From: Chitinophaga pinensis
Lineage (GTDB): Bacteria > Bacteroidota > Bacteroidia > UKL13-3
Length of the DNA: 15,378 bases
Direction of reading: 5' to 3'
Assembly: GCA_945875195.1 (NCBI GenBank)
Contig: CAMCJW010000037.1
Location: 1 to 15,378, forward strand
The notes under the pieces were generated by a model. That model did not search any database. It saw only the letters and a program-made list of their open reading frames with translations, and was not told the origin of the DNA. Position 1 is the stretch's first letter, and every line of letters begins with the position of its first letter. Below are positions 1 through 6,454 of the stretch, in pieces. The position numbers and the translations under genes are program-made.

Positions 1-1831
1 AGCTTATTGGTCTAGTTTGTACTTGTTAAGTCGCAATAACCCTAAAATAAGAGGAAACTTTGTTGATGGTAGTCCTTCATGGGGCTATTATAGTTATTTC
101 CTTAGTGGGGTTTCTGGAGATGTGGAAGTGATAGGTAACAACATTCAAAACATAGCAGGTACCTATGGATTGTATTTAGCTCAGTGTAATTATTATGGCG
201 AGGTTGGATTAGCAAGGGTAATTAACAACGTTATTAATATGAATGGAACCAGCACGCAGTATGGAATCTATTTTGCAAACAGCTCAAGTACTTATTTTAT
301 AAATAACACCGTAAGATGTGCATCTCCTTCTACTGCTACTTATGCGTATTATATTGTTGGTAATACCACCAGTGGAACAGTACCGCAAGTTGTGGCAACC
401 AATAATGTTAGGTTTAATAACAATATTTTATTCTCTAATTTGGGTTATGCATCCTACTACCAGAATTTAAATGCAGTTACTGGTACCAGTGAGTCGAATA
501 ATAATTTGTACTACTCTGGAGCTACTAACTTTGCATTTATAAACAATGTAAATTATACGCCAGCTCAATTGAATACTACCTTTAGAAATAGTATTTATAC
601 AGGGAATGATAGAAGGTCTTTGTTTTCAAACATCAACTTTACCTCAACCTCAGATCTTAGACCATTGGTTAGTAACGCAACAGCTTGGGCTGCTAATGGC
701 AGAGGCGTGCAGTCTTTCTTTGTAAATAAAGATATTACTGGTGCCACCAGAAGCCAAGCAGTAGTTAATGGAGCAACCGATATTGGAGCGTATGAATTTA
801 CACCAACAGTAGTTCCTGCTAATTTAACTATTACCGGTTCAATAGGTGGAGGTAACACCCAGCATTTGTTAGCTTATGGCGATACTGTTGCAAGGATTGT
901 TTGGGCTTTCTCTGGTACCTTGCCTTCAAGCATCAATGCTACCTATCATACTGGAGCCTTAATTAGCGATCCTACAAATGGTGGCAGAAATCCTGGTTCA
1001 CATTATATGGATGTTTTCTGGAGAATCAATGCCACTGGTGGTTCATCTTATAATTATGACCTTTCTTTAAATTTTGATCCAAATATGTTGGGCACAGTTC
1101 CTTCCATGTCGGATATTAAATTAGCGAAAAAACAAACTGGGGTAAATGGCACATGGACGCATTATGGCTCTACCATGACAAGCGTAGATACTATTAATAA
1201 TAACTTTGGCGTAATTGGCTTATCAGATTTTTCTGATTTTACAGGAACAACAGATTTTGCACCATTACCAGTTTCTTTGTCAAGGTTTGAAGCAATTGCC
1301 AGTAAGGATGACGCATTGTTATTTTGGAATACTGCCAGCGAATTAAATACCAAATCGTTTGAAATTGAGCGTGCTTCCAACAACATTAAATTCGAAAAAA
1401 TCAGTGTGCTAGCCGCTGCTGGTAACTCAAATAAGTTGTTGAGCTATAGTTATGAAGATAAAGATGCCGCAAATCTTTATTCCAGCAAGCAGGTTTATTA
1501 TAGGTTAAAAATGATTGATGTTGATGGCAGTTTCACCTACTCTCCAACAAGAGTAGTAGATTTTAATGAGGGTGCAAAAAATGATGTGCTTATTTATCCT
1601 AACCCTTTTAACGACAAATTAAACATCGGCTTTAGCAAAATCGAAGGTGAATCTGTTCAGGTTGAGATCATTGATTTGTATGGAAAAATCTGCTATAAGG
1701 AAACACAAACTATCAATGCAATGAATCCTGAAGTGGTAATTCCTTCCTTGAGTAAATTGTCAAATGGAATATACCTCATCAAGGTTCAAAACGGTAGTGA
1801 AACCGTTACAAGAAAATTGATCAAAGAGTAA
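1..1831 (+). CDS. Secreted beta-helix protein with T9SS C-terminal sorting domain (5' partial)
   Basis: The frame is open from the left edge, so the true start and signal peptide lie outside; about 609 residues are visible. The first ~250 residues are rich in Asn, Ser, Thr and Tyr and repeat phrases such as VINNVINMNG, YFINNTVRC and RFNNNILFSN, as expected for coils of a right-handed parallel beta-helix with an Asn ladder. They end in DIGAYEF, a common closing phrase of such domains. A beta-rich module follows, then the phrase PLPVSLSRFEA leading into a domain (about 417-515) with LLFWNTASELNTKSFEIER and VYYRLKMIDVDG, typical of Bacteroidota surface proteins. The last ~80 residues begin IYPNPFNDKLNIGF and end GIYLIKVQNGSETVTRKLIK, a type A T9SS sorting domain. 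By family knowledge the protein crosses the outer membrane through T9SS and the tail is removed. The ligand or substrate is unknown, and no polysaccharide-lyase catalytic motif was recognised. Confidence 0.9.
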   Translation, partial: AYWSSLYLLSRNNPKIRGNFVDGSPSWGYYSYFLSGVSGDVEVIGNNIQNIAGTYGLYLAQCNYYGEVGLARVINNVINMNGTSTQYGIYFANSSSTYFINNTVRCASPSTATYAYYIVGNTTSGTVPQVVATNNVRFNNNILFSNLGYASYYQNLNAVTGTSESNNNLYYSGATNFAFINNVNYTPAQLNTTFRNSIYTGNDRRSLFSNINFTSTSDLRPLVSNATAWAANGRGVQSFFVNKDITGATRSQAVVNGATDIGAYEFTPTVVPANLTITGSIGGGNTQHLLAYGDTVARIVWAFSGTLPSSINATYHTGALISDPTNGGRNPGSHYMDVFWRINATGGSSYNYDLSLNFDPNMLGTVPSMSDIKLAKKQTGVNGTWTHYGSTMTSVDTINNNFGVIGLSDFSDFTGTTDFAPLPVSLSRFEAIASKDDALLFWNTASELNTKSFEIERASNNIKFEKISVLAAAGNSNKLLSYSYEDKDAANLYSSKQVYYRLKMIDVDGSFTYSPTRVVDFNEGAKNDVLIYPNPFNDKLNIGFSKIEGESVQVEIIDLYGKICYKETQTINAMNPEVVIPSLSKLSNGIYLIKVQNGSETVTRKLIKE

Positions 1832-1847
1832 TATTTGAAAGATGCAG

Positions 1848-1881
1848 AAAAAAAGCTGACCAATTGGTCAGCTTTTTTTTT
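1848..1881 (+). terminator. Rho-independent terminator after the T9SS protein gene
   Basis: A perfect inverted repeat, AGCTGACC (1854-1861) and GGTCAGCT (1866-1873), encloses the loop AATT. It is preceded by seven A and followed by nine T, and starts 17 bases after the stop codon. The A and T flanks can extend the pairing, so it could also work on the opposite strand, where the exported-protein gene at 2051-2791 converges on it. Confidence 0.9.
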
Positions 1882-2050
1882 AATAGCTGGGAGCTGAAAT
1901 ATAAATACGGTTGATTTTGTTCCAATTTGGTAGGTCAATGTCCTATGAACAACAGAGCCAACTATGCTTATATGACCTGCAATGTACATTTAATTGCGTT
2001 TGTTAAATAAATGTAATAGGTCGGAAATGATTGGTTCAAAAATGAACAGC
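1882..2050. other. Intergenic region between convergent genes
   Basis: These 169 bases lie between the terminator of the T9SS gene and the stop codon of the minus-strand exported-protein gene. I see no RNA gene or promoter. A weak 5-bp hairpin (GTTCA 2034-2038, TGAAC 2043-2047) sits just past the minus-strand stop but lacks a clear T run, so termination of that transcript may use the 1848-1881 hairpin. Confidence 0.4.
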
Positions 2051-2791
2051 CTATTCTAATTTTCTTTTATAGATTTCCACCATTTCCATTTTGGTGTGTT
2101 CACTAAACTTTGAATTGTATATCATTTTATACTCACTTCCCATTTCTATTGAATCGTATTTTTTTACGGGTAGTTCATTGGTATGAAAAATGGCAATTAG
2201 CTCGTCTTTATAAAAGACCATTAACAACCTGGGCTCCAATAATTGCTTAGTAAAATTGGGCTGAACCAAAAGGTAAGAGGTGTATTCAGCATTCTCTTTT
2301 GTTTCGAATAATTGGTACTTTTTAAGGTAGGCTTCGAAAAAGGATTTCTTTTCATTATTCGCCGCTTTATCTAACAAGGTGCTTAACTCTTTTTCACAAA
2401 TGAAGGTTTGGTCGCTACAAGATTTTTCTAAATACCCGGCAAGCACCAAATGTATCATGGTATCCTTTGTTTCCATAATTTTCATTGGATTAAAGGCAGT
2501 GCTAACTTTACCTATTACCTTCAAGTTTTCATCGTAAACTTTGGATTTCTCTTTTAACTTAATGCCATCATATAGGTCGTTGGTTTTTACCCAAACATCA
2601 ATCCAAATTTTATTTCTGAGTGGGGAAACTTCCTTGCAATAAAAATTTACTTGAGGGTAAAGTGCCAGTACTTCTTTTCCTTTTTCTTCCTCTGTTAAGG
2701 AGCAAAAACCGCTAGTACGCTCTGCTTTTATGCCTTGCGTAAAACCTAAAACTAGGAATAAACTGAATAGTAAATAGTTATTTTTTTGCAA
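2051..2791 (-). CDS. Unrecognised exported protein, TTG start, overlaps dedA-like gene
   Basis: The 246-residue product has a clear Sec signal: basic start, hydrophobic stretch YLLFSLFLVLGF and likely cleavage after GIKA (near residue 23). No cysteine sits at that point, so it is not a typical lipoprotein. The mature part is hydrophilic and Lys/Glu-rich, with Cys30, Cys52 and two more cysteines in SCSDQTFIC, possibly disulfide-forming in the periplasm. I recognise no family. There is no ATG between the upstream in-frame stop and the signal peptide, so TTG at 2791-2789 is the likely start. It lies inside the end of the dedA-like gene (14-base overlap, +1 frame relative to it), which suggests translational coupling in one transcript. 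A run of seven A sits in the overlap; losing one A would fuse the two frames. Function is unknown, and location in the envelope is an inference from the signal. Confidence 0.75.
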   Translation of the reverse strand: MQKNNYLLFSLFLVLGFTQGIKAERTSGFCSLTEEEKGKEVLALYPQVNFYCKEVSPLRNKIWIDVWVKTNDLYDGIKLKEKSKVYDENLKVIGKVSTAFNPMKIMETKDTMIHLVLAGYLEKSCSDQTFICEKELSTLLDKAANNEKKSFFEAYLKKYQLFETKENAEYTSYLLVQPNFTKQLLEPRLLMVFYKDELIAIFHTNELPVKKYDSIEMGSEYKMIYNSKFSEHTKMEMVEIYKRKLE

Positions 2792-3431
2792 ACTTATGTT
2801 TAATTACCTGGAATATAACCGGTAACACAGATACAAGGATGATGCCAAAGACTACTTTTTCAAAGTTCTTTTGAACCCAAGGATTGCTACCCAAAAAATA
2901 CCCTGCTAAGGTTATGCTGCTAACCCACAAAATAGCTCCTATAACACAATAAGTAATATACTTGCTATATTTCATACTGCCTATACCTGCCACAAATGGC
3001 GCAAAGGTGCGAACAATAGGTACAAATCTGGCAATAATGATGGCTACGGTTCCATGTTTTTCATAGAAATCATGTGTTTTATCAATGTACTCCTTTTTTA
3101 TGGTAAACAGGCCAAATAGTTTGGCACCTTCTCCTTTTTTTGCCAAAAATTTTCCAATAAAATAATTGGTATTATCGCCCAATAAAGCCGCAAAAATGAG
3201 TAAAACTATGATTAAAAATACATCTAGGTTATTACTTGCATTACCTGCCAAAACTCCAGCTGTAAATAACAATGAATCGCCTGGCAACAATGGCAATACT
3301 ACCAGCCCGGTTTCACAAAATACGATTAAAAAAAGTAAGCCATAAATCCATAATCCGTGGTTCGATACAAATGCCTCTAAAAAGCCTTTTGTATTGGTAA
3401 GCAATTCTTTGATAATTTCTAAAAGTTCCAT
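2778..3431 (-). CDS. DedA-family (VTT/SNARE-associated domain) membrane protein
   Basis: This 217-residue polytopic inner-membrane protein carries the DedA signatures: FCETGLVVLPLLPGDSLLF near the N-terminus, with its Glu and a Pro-Gly-Asp reentrant segment; GDNTNYFIGKFLAKK in the middle; and ARFVPIVRTFAPFVAG followed by an alternating hydrophobic stretch ending in Trp (AILWVSS). The conserved Arg residues of the F-x-P-x-x-R motif are present. Members of this family act in lipid-carrier recycling or flipping (undecaprenyl phosphate or phosphatidylethanolamine, depending on the member) and in membrane-potential homeostasis; which applies here cannot be told. ATG at 3431 was chosen over a TTG at 3452, because it starts the family-typical amphipathic MELLEIIKELL helix and follows an AT-rich leader. 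The gene is first in a minus-strand pair with the exported protein, and divergent from the small lipoprotein gene 59 bases away. Confidence 0.9.
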   Translation of the reverse strand: MELLEIIKELLTNTKGFLEAFVSNHGLWIYGLLFLIVFCETGLVVLPLLPGDSLLFTAGVLAGNASNNLDVFLIIVLLIFAALLGDNTNYFIGKFLAKKGEGAKLFGLFTIKKEYIDKTHDFYEKHGTVAIIIARFVPIVRTFAPFVAGIGSMKYSKYITYCVIGAILWVSSITLAGYFLGSNPWVQKNFEKVVFGIILVSVLPVIFQVIKHKFAKK

Positions 3432-3478
3432 TTGTAATAATAAAGTGCGCAAGTTTACTAAAATCTCGCGGGTTTTTA

Positions 3479-3486
3479 TAATTTTG
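3479..3486 (+). promoter_or_regulatory. Possible -7 promoter element (TAATTTTG) of lipoprotein-glycosyltransferase pair
   Basis: TAATTTTG fits the Bacteroidota -7 consensus TAnnTTTG exactly. It sits only 4 bases before the ATG at 3491, so transcription would begin at or near that codon: either a leaderless message or use of the second ATG (3503). I find no clear TTTG -33 partner at the expected distance (a weak TTTAC lies at 3454), so this is a pattern match only. Confidence 0.3.
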
Positions 3487-3490
3487 TGAG

Positions 3491-3613
3491 ATGAGAAGAA
3501 TTATGCAAGTTTTCCTACTAAGCGGATTATTCCTTTTTTTAATTGGCTTTGGTTCGTGCAGCTCGCACAAGGGAATTGCCCGCGATAAAAAATGTAATTG
3601 TCCTAAGTTCTAA
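3491..3613 (+). CDS. Small (40-residue) lipoprotein upstream of glycosyltransferase
   Basis: This short frame reads MRRIMQVFLLSGLFLFLIGF followed by GSCSSHKG and ends DKKCNCPKF. It has a basic start, a strongly hydrophobic core of about 15 residues and a lipobox-like GFGSC, so Cys23 would be lipidated and the mature peptide only 18 residues long. There is no cluster of acidic residues after the Cys, the usual surface-export signal in this phylum, so it probably stays facing the periplasm. The C-terminal Cys-Asn-Cys-Pro could bind metal or form a disulfide. Its TAA overlaps the ATG of the glycosyltransferase by one base (TAATG), implying translational coupling and supporting that it is real. 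Function is unknown. An upstream start at 3491 or the internal Met5 are both possible. Confidence 0.65.
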   Translation: MRRIMQVFLLSGLFLFLIGFGSCSSHKGIARDKKCNCPKF

Positions 3614-4428
3614 TGTCTAAGCAGGTTAAAGTTAGTCTTATTACCGTTTGCTACAATGCCGCTGCCTTAATAGAGGATACGCTCAATTCAGCAGTTAATC
3701 AAACCTTTCAAGATTTTGAATTAGTTATTGTAGATGGAGGTTCAAAAGACGATACCCTCTCAAAACTTCAAGCATTTAAACCTTTTATTGGAACATTAAT
3801 TTCCGAAAAAGACAAGGGAATTTACGATGCCATGAATAAAGGTGTAGCTGCTGCCAAAGGAGAGTGGGTATATTTCCTCAATGCTGGCGATGCGTTTTAC
3901 AATAACAACATCTTGCAAGATATTTTTACCAATCAATCTCTTCTTGGTTCAGACCTAATTTACGCTAAAGTAGAAACTAAAAATGAACCTACTGGCATCA
4001 ACTACATCAACGGAAAACCAGTAACACTTCCCATGTTTTACTACCATTACCCAATTTGTCACCAAGGTACTTTTGCCAAAAAAAGTGTTTTCTCAACCAT
4101 TGGTAATTTTGAGTTAAAATATCCTTTGGTTGCAGATTCCGAATGGTTTATAAGGTTGTTTAAAAACACAAACCTAAGTACAAAATTTGTAGATAGGGTT
4201 GTGGCCTATTACGACATACAAGGTGCAACCTACCACAAAAGAATGCAAGGTTACAGAGAATATATCAGCGTTGGTTTTATTCACTTCCCATTTTCTGTTG
4301 CCGTTTTGAACCTATTATTGTATCCAATTATTTGGCTGAAAGTTTGGGGCATCAGAACCTTTCAAAATACTTCTTGGTTTAAAAAATATAGGGCAATAAA
4401 GTTTAAAAATAAATTATCGGGAGAATAA
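3613..4428 (+). CDS. Family 2 glycosyltransferase
   Basis: The 271-residue protein has a GT-A fold typical of family GT2: VSLITVCYN (residues 8-15) in the first nucleotide-binding strand, IVDGGSKDDT (39-48) with Asp41 for the nucleotide base, EKDKGIYDAMNKG (65-77), and FLNAGD (88-93), whose Asp93 lies where the metal-binding DxD-like motif is expected. The C-terminal region has a hydrophobic stretch (about 222-237, VLNLLLYPIIWLKVWG) that may sit on or in the inner membrane. GT2 enzymes of this type transfer a sugar from a nucleotide donor in building lipopolysaccharide, capsule or other envelope glycans; donor and acceptor cannot be inferred. No other polysaccharide genes are nearby, so it looks like an isolated transferase. 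Translation is probably coupled to the small lipoprotein just upstream (1-base overlap). Confidence 0.9.
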   Translation: MSKQVKVSLITVCYNAAALIEDTLNSAVNQTFQDFELVIVDGGSKDDTLSKLQAFKPFIGTLISEKDKGIYDAMNKGVAAAKGEWVYFLNAGDAFYNNNILQDIFTNQSLLGSDLIYAKVETKNEPTGINYINGKPVTLPMFYYHYPICHQGTFAKKSVFSTIGNFELKYPLVADSEWFIRLFKNTNLSTKFVDRVVAYYDIQGATYHKRMQGYREYISVGFIHFPFSVAVLNLLLYPIIWLKVWGIRTFQNTSWFKKYRAIKFKNKLSGE

Positions 4429-4484
4429 AAATATAGCTCGTTTTAGGCTCCTGTTTGAACCTAAAAGTAGCACAGTGATGAACT

Positions 4485-5585
4485 ATGATGAAAATTAAAG
4501 AACTGATCAATTACCTAGAGCAGGTAGCTCCTTTGGCCTACCAAGAATCCTATGATAATTCCGGATTATTAGTAGGTTCGGATCAAACAGAAATTACAAA
4601 AGCCTTGGTAACGCTCGATTGCACCGAAGAGGTTATTGAAGAAGCCATTCAAAATAATTGTAACCTGGTTATTGCGCACCACCCAATTATTTTCGGGGGT
4701 ATTAAAAAACTCAATGGCAAGAATTATGTTGAGAGAACAATTATTCTGGCAATTAAAAATAACATTGCCATATATGCCATCCATACCAATTTAGACAATG
4801 TAATTCATGGTGTAAATGCAAAAATTGCAGAAAAACTCGGTTTGAACCAAACAAAAATTTTAGACAAAAAAACTGGAAGCCTCCAAAAATTGGTCACTTA
4901 TGCTCCCCAACAACATGCCGAGCAGATTAAAAATGCCCTTTTTGAGGCTGGCGCAGGAAATATTGGAAATTACAGTGAGTGTTCTTTCTCGCTTATTGGA
5001 GAAGGCAGCTTCAAAGCAAATAAATTGGCCAAACCTTTTTTGGGAGAAATTGGGCAAAGGCATTTAGAGACAGAAACACGCATAGAGGTAATTTTGCCAG
5101 CTCATTTATCAAGCAAAATCATGCATGCACTCCAATTGGCTCATCCCTATGAAGAAGTTGCCTATGATTTTTTTACTTTACTCAATGAAAACCATGAAAT
5201 TGGTTCAGGCTTAATAGGAAACTTGCCTGAACCAATGGATCAAAACACTTTTTTAGCTTACCTGAAAGAAAAAATGGAATTGAAAGTAATTCGGTATACA
5301 AATATTAATAACAAGAATATCAGTAAGATAGCAGTTTGTGGTGGAGCTGGTAGTTTTCTGCTAAAAAAGGCAATTCAGCAAGGTGCAGATGCTTTTGTGA
5401 GTGCAGATTTTAAATACCACGAATTTTTTGATGCCGAAAATCACCTGATGATAGCTGATATTGGTCATTATGAGAGCGAAAATTTCACTAAATCATTAAT
5501 TAGTGAAATGATTACCAAAAAATTTCCTACTTTTGCAATCCTTTTATCGAAAATCGAAACTAACCCGATTAATTATTATTATTAA
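4485..5585 (+). CDS. Nif3-like dinuclear metal centre protein (YbgI/NIF3 family)
   Basis: The 366-residue protein opens with the family's ELINYLEQVAPLAYQESYDNSGLLVG. Metal-ligand residues are visible: His65-His66 in AHHPIIFGG, Asp104 in HTNLDN, and His328/Glu332 in DIGHYESE, spaced as in E. coli YbgI. The length matches the long form of the family with a CutA/PII-like domain inserted between the two halves (roughly residues 130-235, including the phrase AHPYEEVAYDF). These proteins form a toroidal hexamer with two metals per subunit. Roles as a hydrolase or in GTP cyclohydrolase-like chemistry have been proposed, but no reaction is firmly established. Two adjacent ATG codons (4485, 4488) are equally likely starts. 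The stop is 3 bases before the zinc-ribbon gene, a pairing seen in many bacteria, so the two are probably co-transcribed. Confidence 0.93.
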   Translation: MMKIKELINYLEQVAPLAYQESYDNSGLLVGSDQTEITKALVTLDCTEEVIEEAIQNNCNLVIAHHPIIFGGIKKLNGKNYVERTIILAIKNNIAIYAIHTNLDNVIHGVNAKIAEKLGLNQTKILDKKTGSLQKLVTYAPQQHAEQIKNALFEAGAGNIGNYSECSFSLIGEGSFKANKLAKPFLGEIGQRHLETETRIEVILPAHLSSKIMHALQLAHPYEEVAYDFFTLLNENHEIGSGLIGNLPEPMDQNTFLAYLKEKMELKVIRYTNINNKNISKIAVCGGAGSFLLKKAIQQGADAFVSADFKYHEFFDAENHLMIADIGHYESENFTKSLISEMITKKFPTFAILLSKIETNPINYYY

Positions 5586-5588
5586 ATT

Positions 5589-6353
5589 ATGGCAGTAGCT
5601 GCAGAAATTAGCATAGAACAAAAATTAAAAGCTTTATACAAGCTGCAATTAATCGATTCTAAAATCAACAAGTTAACCGCAATCAGAGGTGAATTACCTA
5701 TTGAGGTGAGTGATTTGGAAGATGAAATCATTGGTCAAGAAACCAGATTGAAGAACCTTTTAGAGGAGGTTAAGAAAATGGAAGAGTCAATTTCTGCTAA
5801 CAAAGGCAAAATTACTGATGCCAAGGCTTTGGTAAAAAAGTATGAGAAGCAGTTAGACAATGTTAAAAACAACAGAGAGTTCGACGCATTGAACAAAGAA
5901 ATTGAAATTCAAGGACTTGAGCAACAAGCTTTAGAAAAAAGAATCAAGAACATACAGTTTGATATTGAGCAAAAGAAATTAAGCATTGATACCTTGAAGG
6001 CAGAAGCCGATGGTAGAATTGCTGATTTAAAAAATAAGAAAGCTGAGTTAGACAATATAGTTGCCGAAACGCAGAAAGAAGAAGATGAATTAATGAAAGT
6101 TCGTGGCAGTGCTGTGAAAGTGGCCGATGAGCGTTTGGTTCATTCTTATGATAGAATTCGTAAAAGTGTTAAAAATGGTATTGGTGTAGCAACTATTGAG
6201 CGTGAAAGCTGCAGTGGTTGTTTTGCAGGTATACCTCCTCAAAGACAAAGCGATATCAAACAACGCAAAAAAATCATTGTTTGTGAAAATTGCGGCAGGG
6301 TGCTCATAGATGCTTTGTTATCTGATGAAGTATCAGCAGATTTTAAAAGTTAA
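5589..6353 (+). CDS. Coiled-coil protein with C4 zinc ribbon (CT398/HP0958-like)
   Basis: The 254-residue protein has two parts. Residues ~10-175 are highly charged with heptad-like spacing of Leu/Ile and form a long antiparallel helical hairpin. The C-terminal part carries a zinc ribbon with Cys208-x2-Cys211 (CSGC) and Cys232-x2-Cys235 (CENCGR). This is the zf-RING_7 / C4-type zinc ribbon family (CT398, Helicobacter HP0958/FlgZ). In Helicobacter the relative binds sigma-54 and flagellin mRNA; that role need not apply here, as this organism shows no flagellar genes in the window. It likely binds nucleic acid or a transcription factor in the cytoplasm (inference). It is the second gene of an operon with the Nif3-like gene (3-base gap) and ends just before a strong terminator. 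Codon use and composition match its neighbours. Confidence 0.9.
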   Translation: MAVAAEISIEQKLKALYKLQLIDSKINKLTAIRGELPIEVSDLEDEIIGQETRLKNLLEEVKKMEESISANKGKITDAKALVKKYEKQLDNVKNNREFDALNKEIEIQGLEQQALEKRIKNIQFDIEQKKLSIDTLKAEADGRIADLKNKKAELDNIVAETQKEEDELMKVRGSAVKVADERLVHSYDRIRKSVKNGIGVATIERESCSGCFAGIPPQRQSDIKQRKKIIVCENCGRVLIDALLSDEVSADFKS

Positions 6354-6358
6354 TTGAT

Positions 6359-6385
6359 AGGCCACCTTTGGGTGGCCTTTTTTTT
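6359..6385 (+). terminator. Rho-independent terminator of the nif3-zinc ribbon operon
   Basis: AGGCCACC (6359-6366) pairs perfectly with GGTGGCCT (6371-6378) around the loop TTTG, followed by a run of eight T (6378-6385). It begins 6 bases after the zinc-ribbon stop codon. The stem is GC-rich against an AT-rich background. Confidence 0.95.
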
Positions 6386-6386
6386 A

Positions 6387-6394
6387 TACCTTTG
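6387..6394 (+). promoter_or_regulatory. Likely -7 promoter element (TACCTTTG) of the TPR gene
   Basis: TACCTTTG matches the Bacteroidota -7 consensus TAnnTTTG exactly and starts two bases after the preceding terminator's T run. A TTTG at 6367-6370, in the terminator loop, could serve as the -33 element with a short (16-base) spacer. The start of transcription would fall near 6400, giving a leader of about 55 bases before the ATG at 6455. Confidence 0.5.
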
Positions 6395-6454
6395 TGCAAG
6401 CTAAAGCAAATTGACCCAACTTTTGTATAAGCCTTAAGCGCATATTTAGGTTCT

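Noticed and set aside
1786..1989. Minus-strand 67-codon open frame across the first terminator
   Set aside because: It runs through a strong intrinsic terminator hairpin and the end of the T9SS domain, and has no plausible protein features.
3432..3452. TTG start of the dedA-like gene at 3452
   Set aside because: An ATG at 3431 begins the expected amphipathic helix; the seven extra residues have no family support.
4441..4466. TTTTAGG/CCTAAAA inverted repeat before the Nif3-like gene as a terminator
   Set aside because: Only 7 AT-rich pairs with a 12-base loop and no following T run, so it is too weak to call.
4569..5063. Minus-strand open frames inside the Nif3-like gene
   Set aside because: They are antisense to conserved metal-site coding sequence and show no domain or signal peptide.
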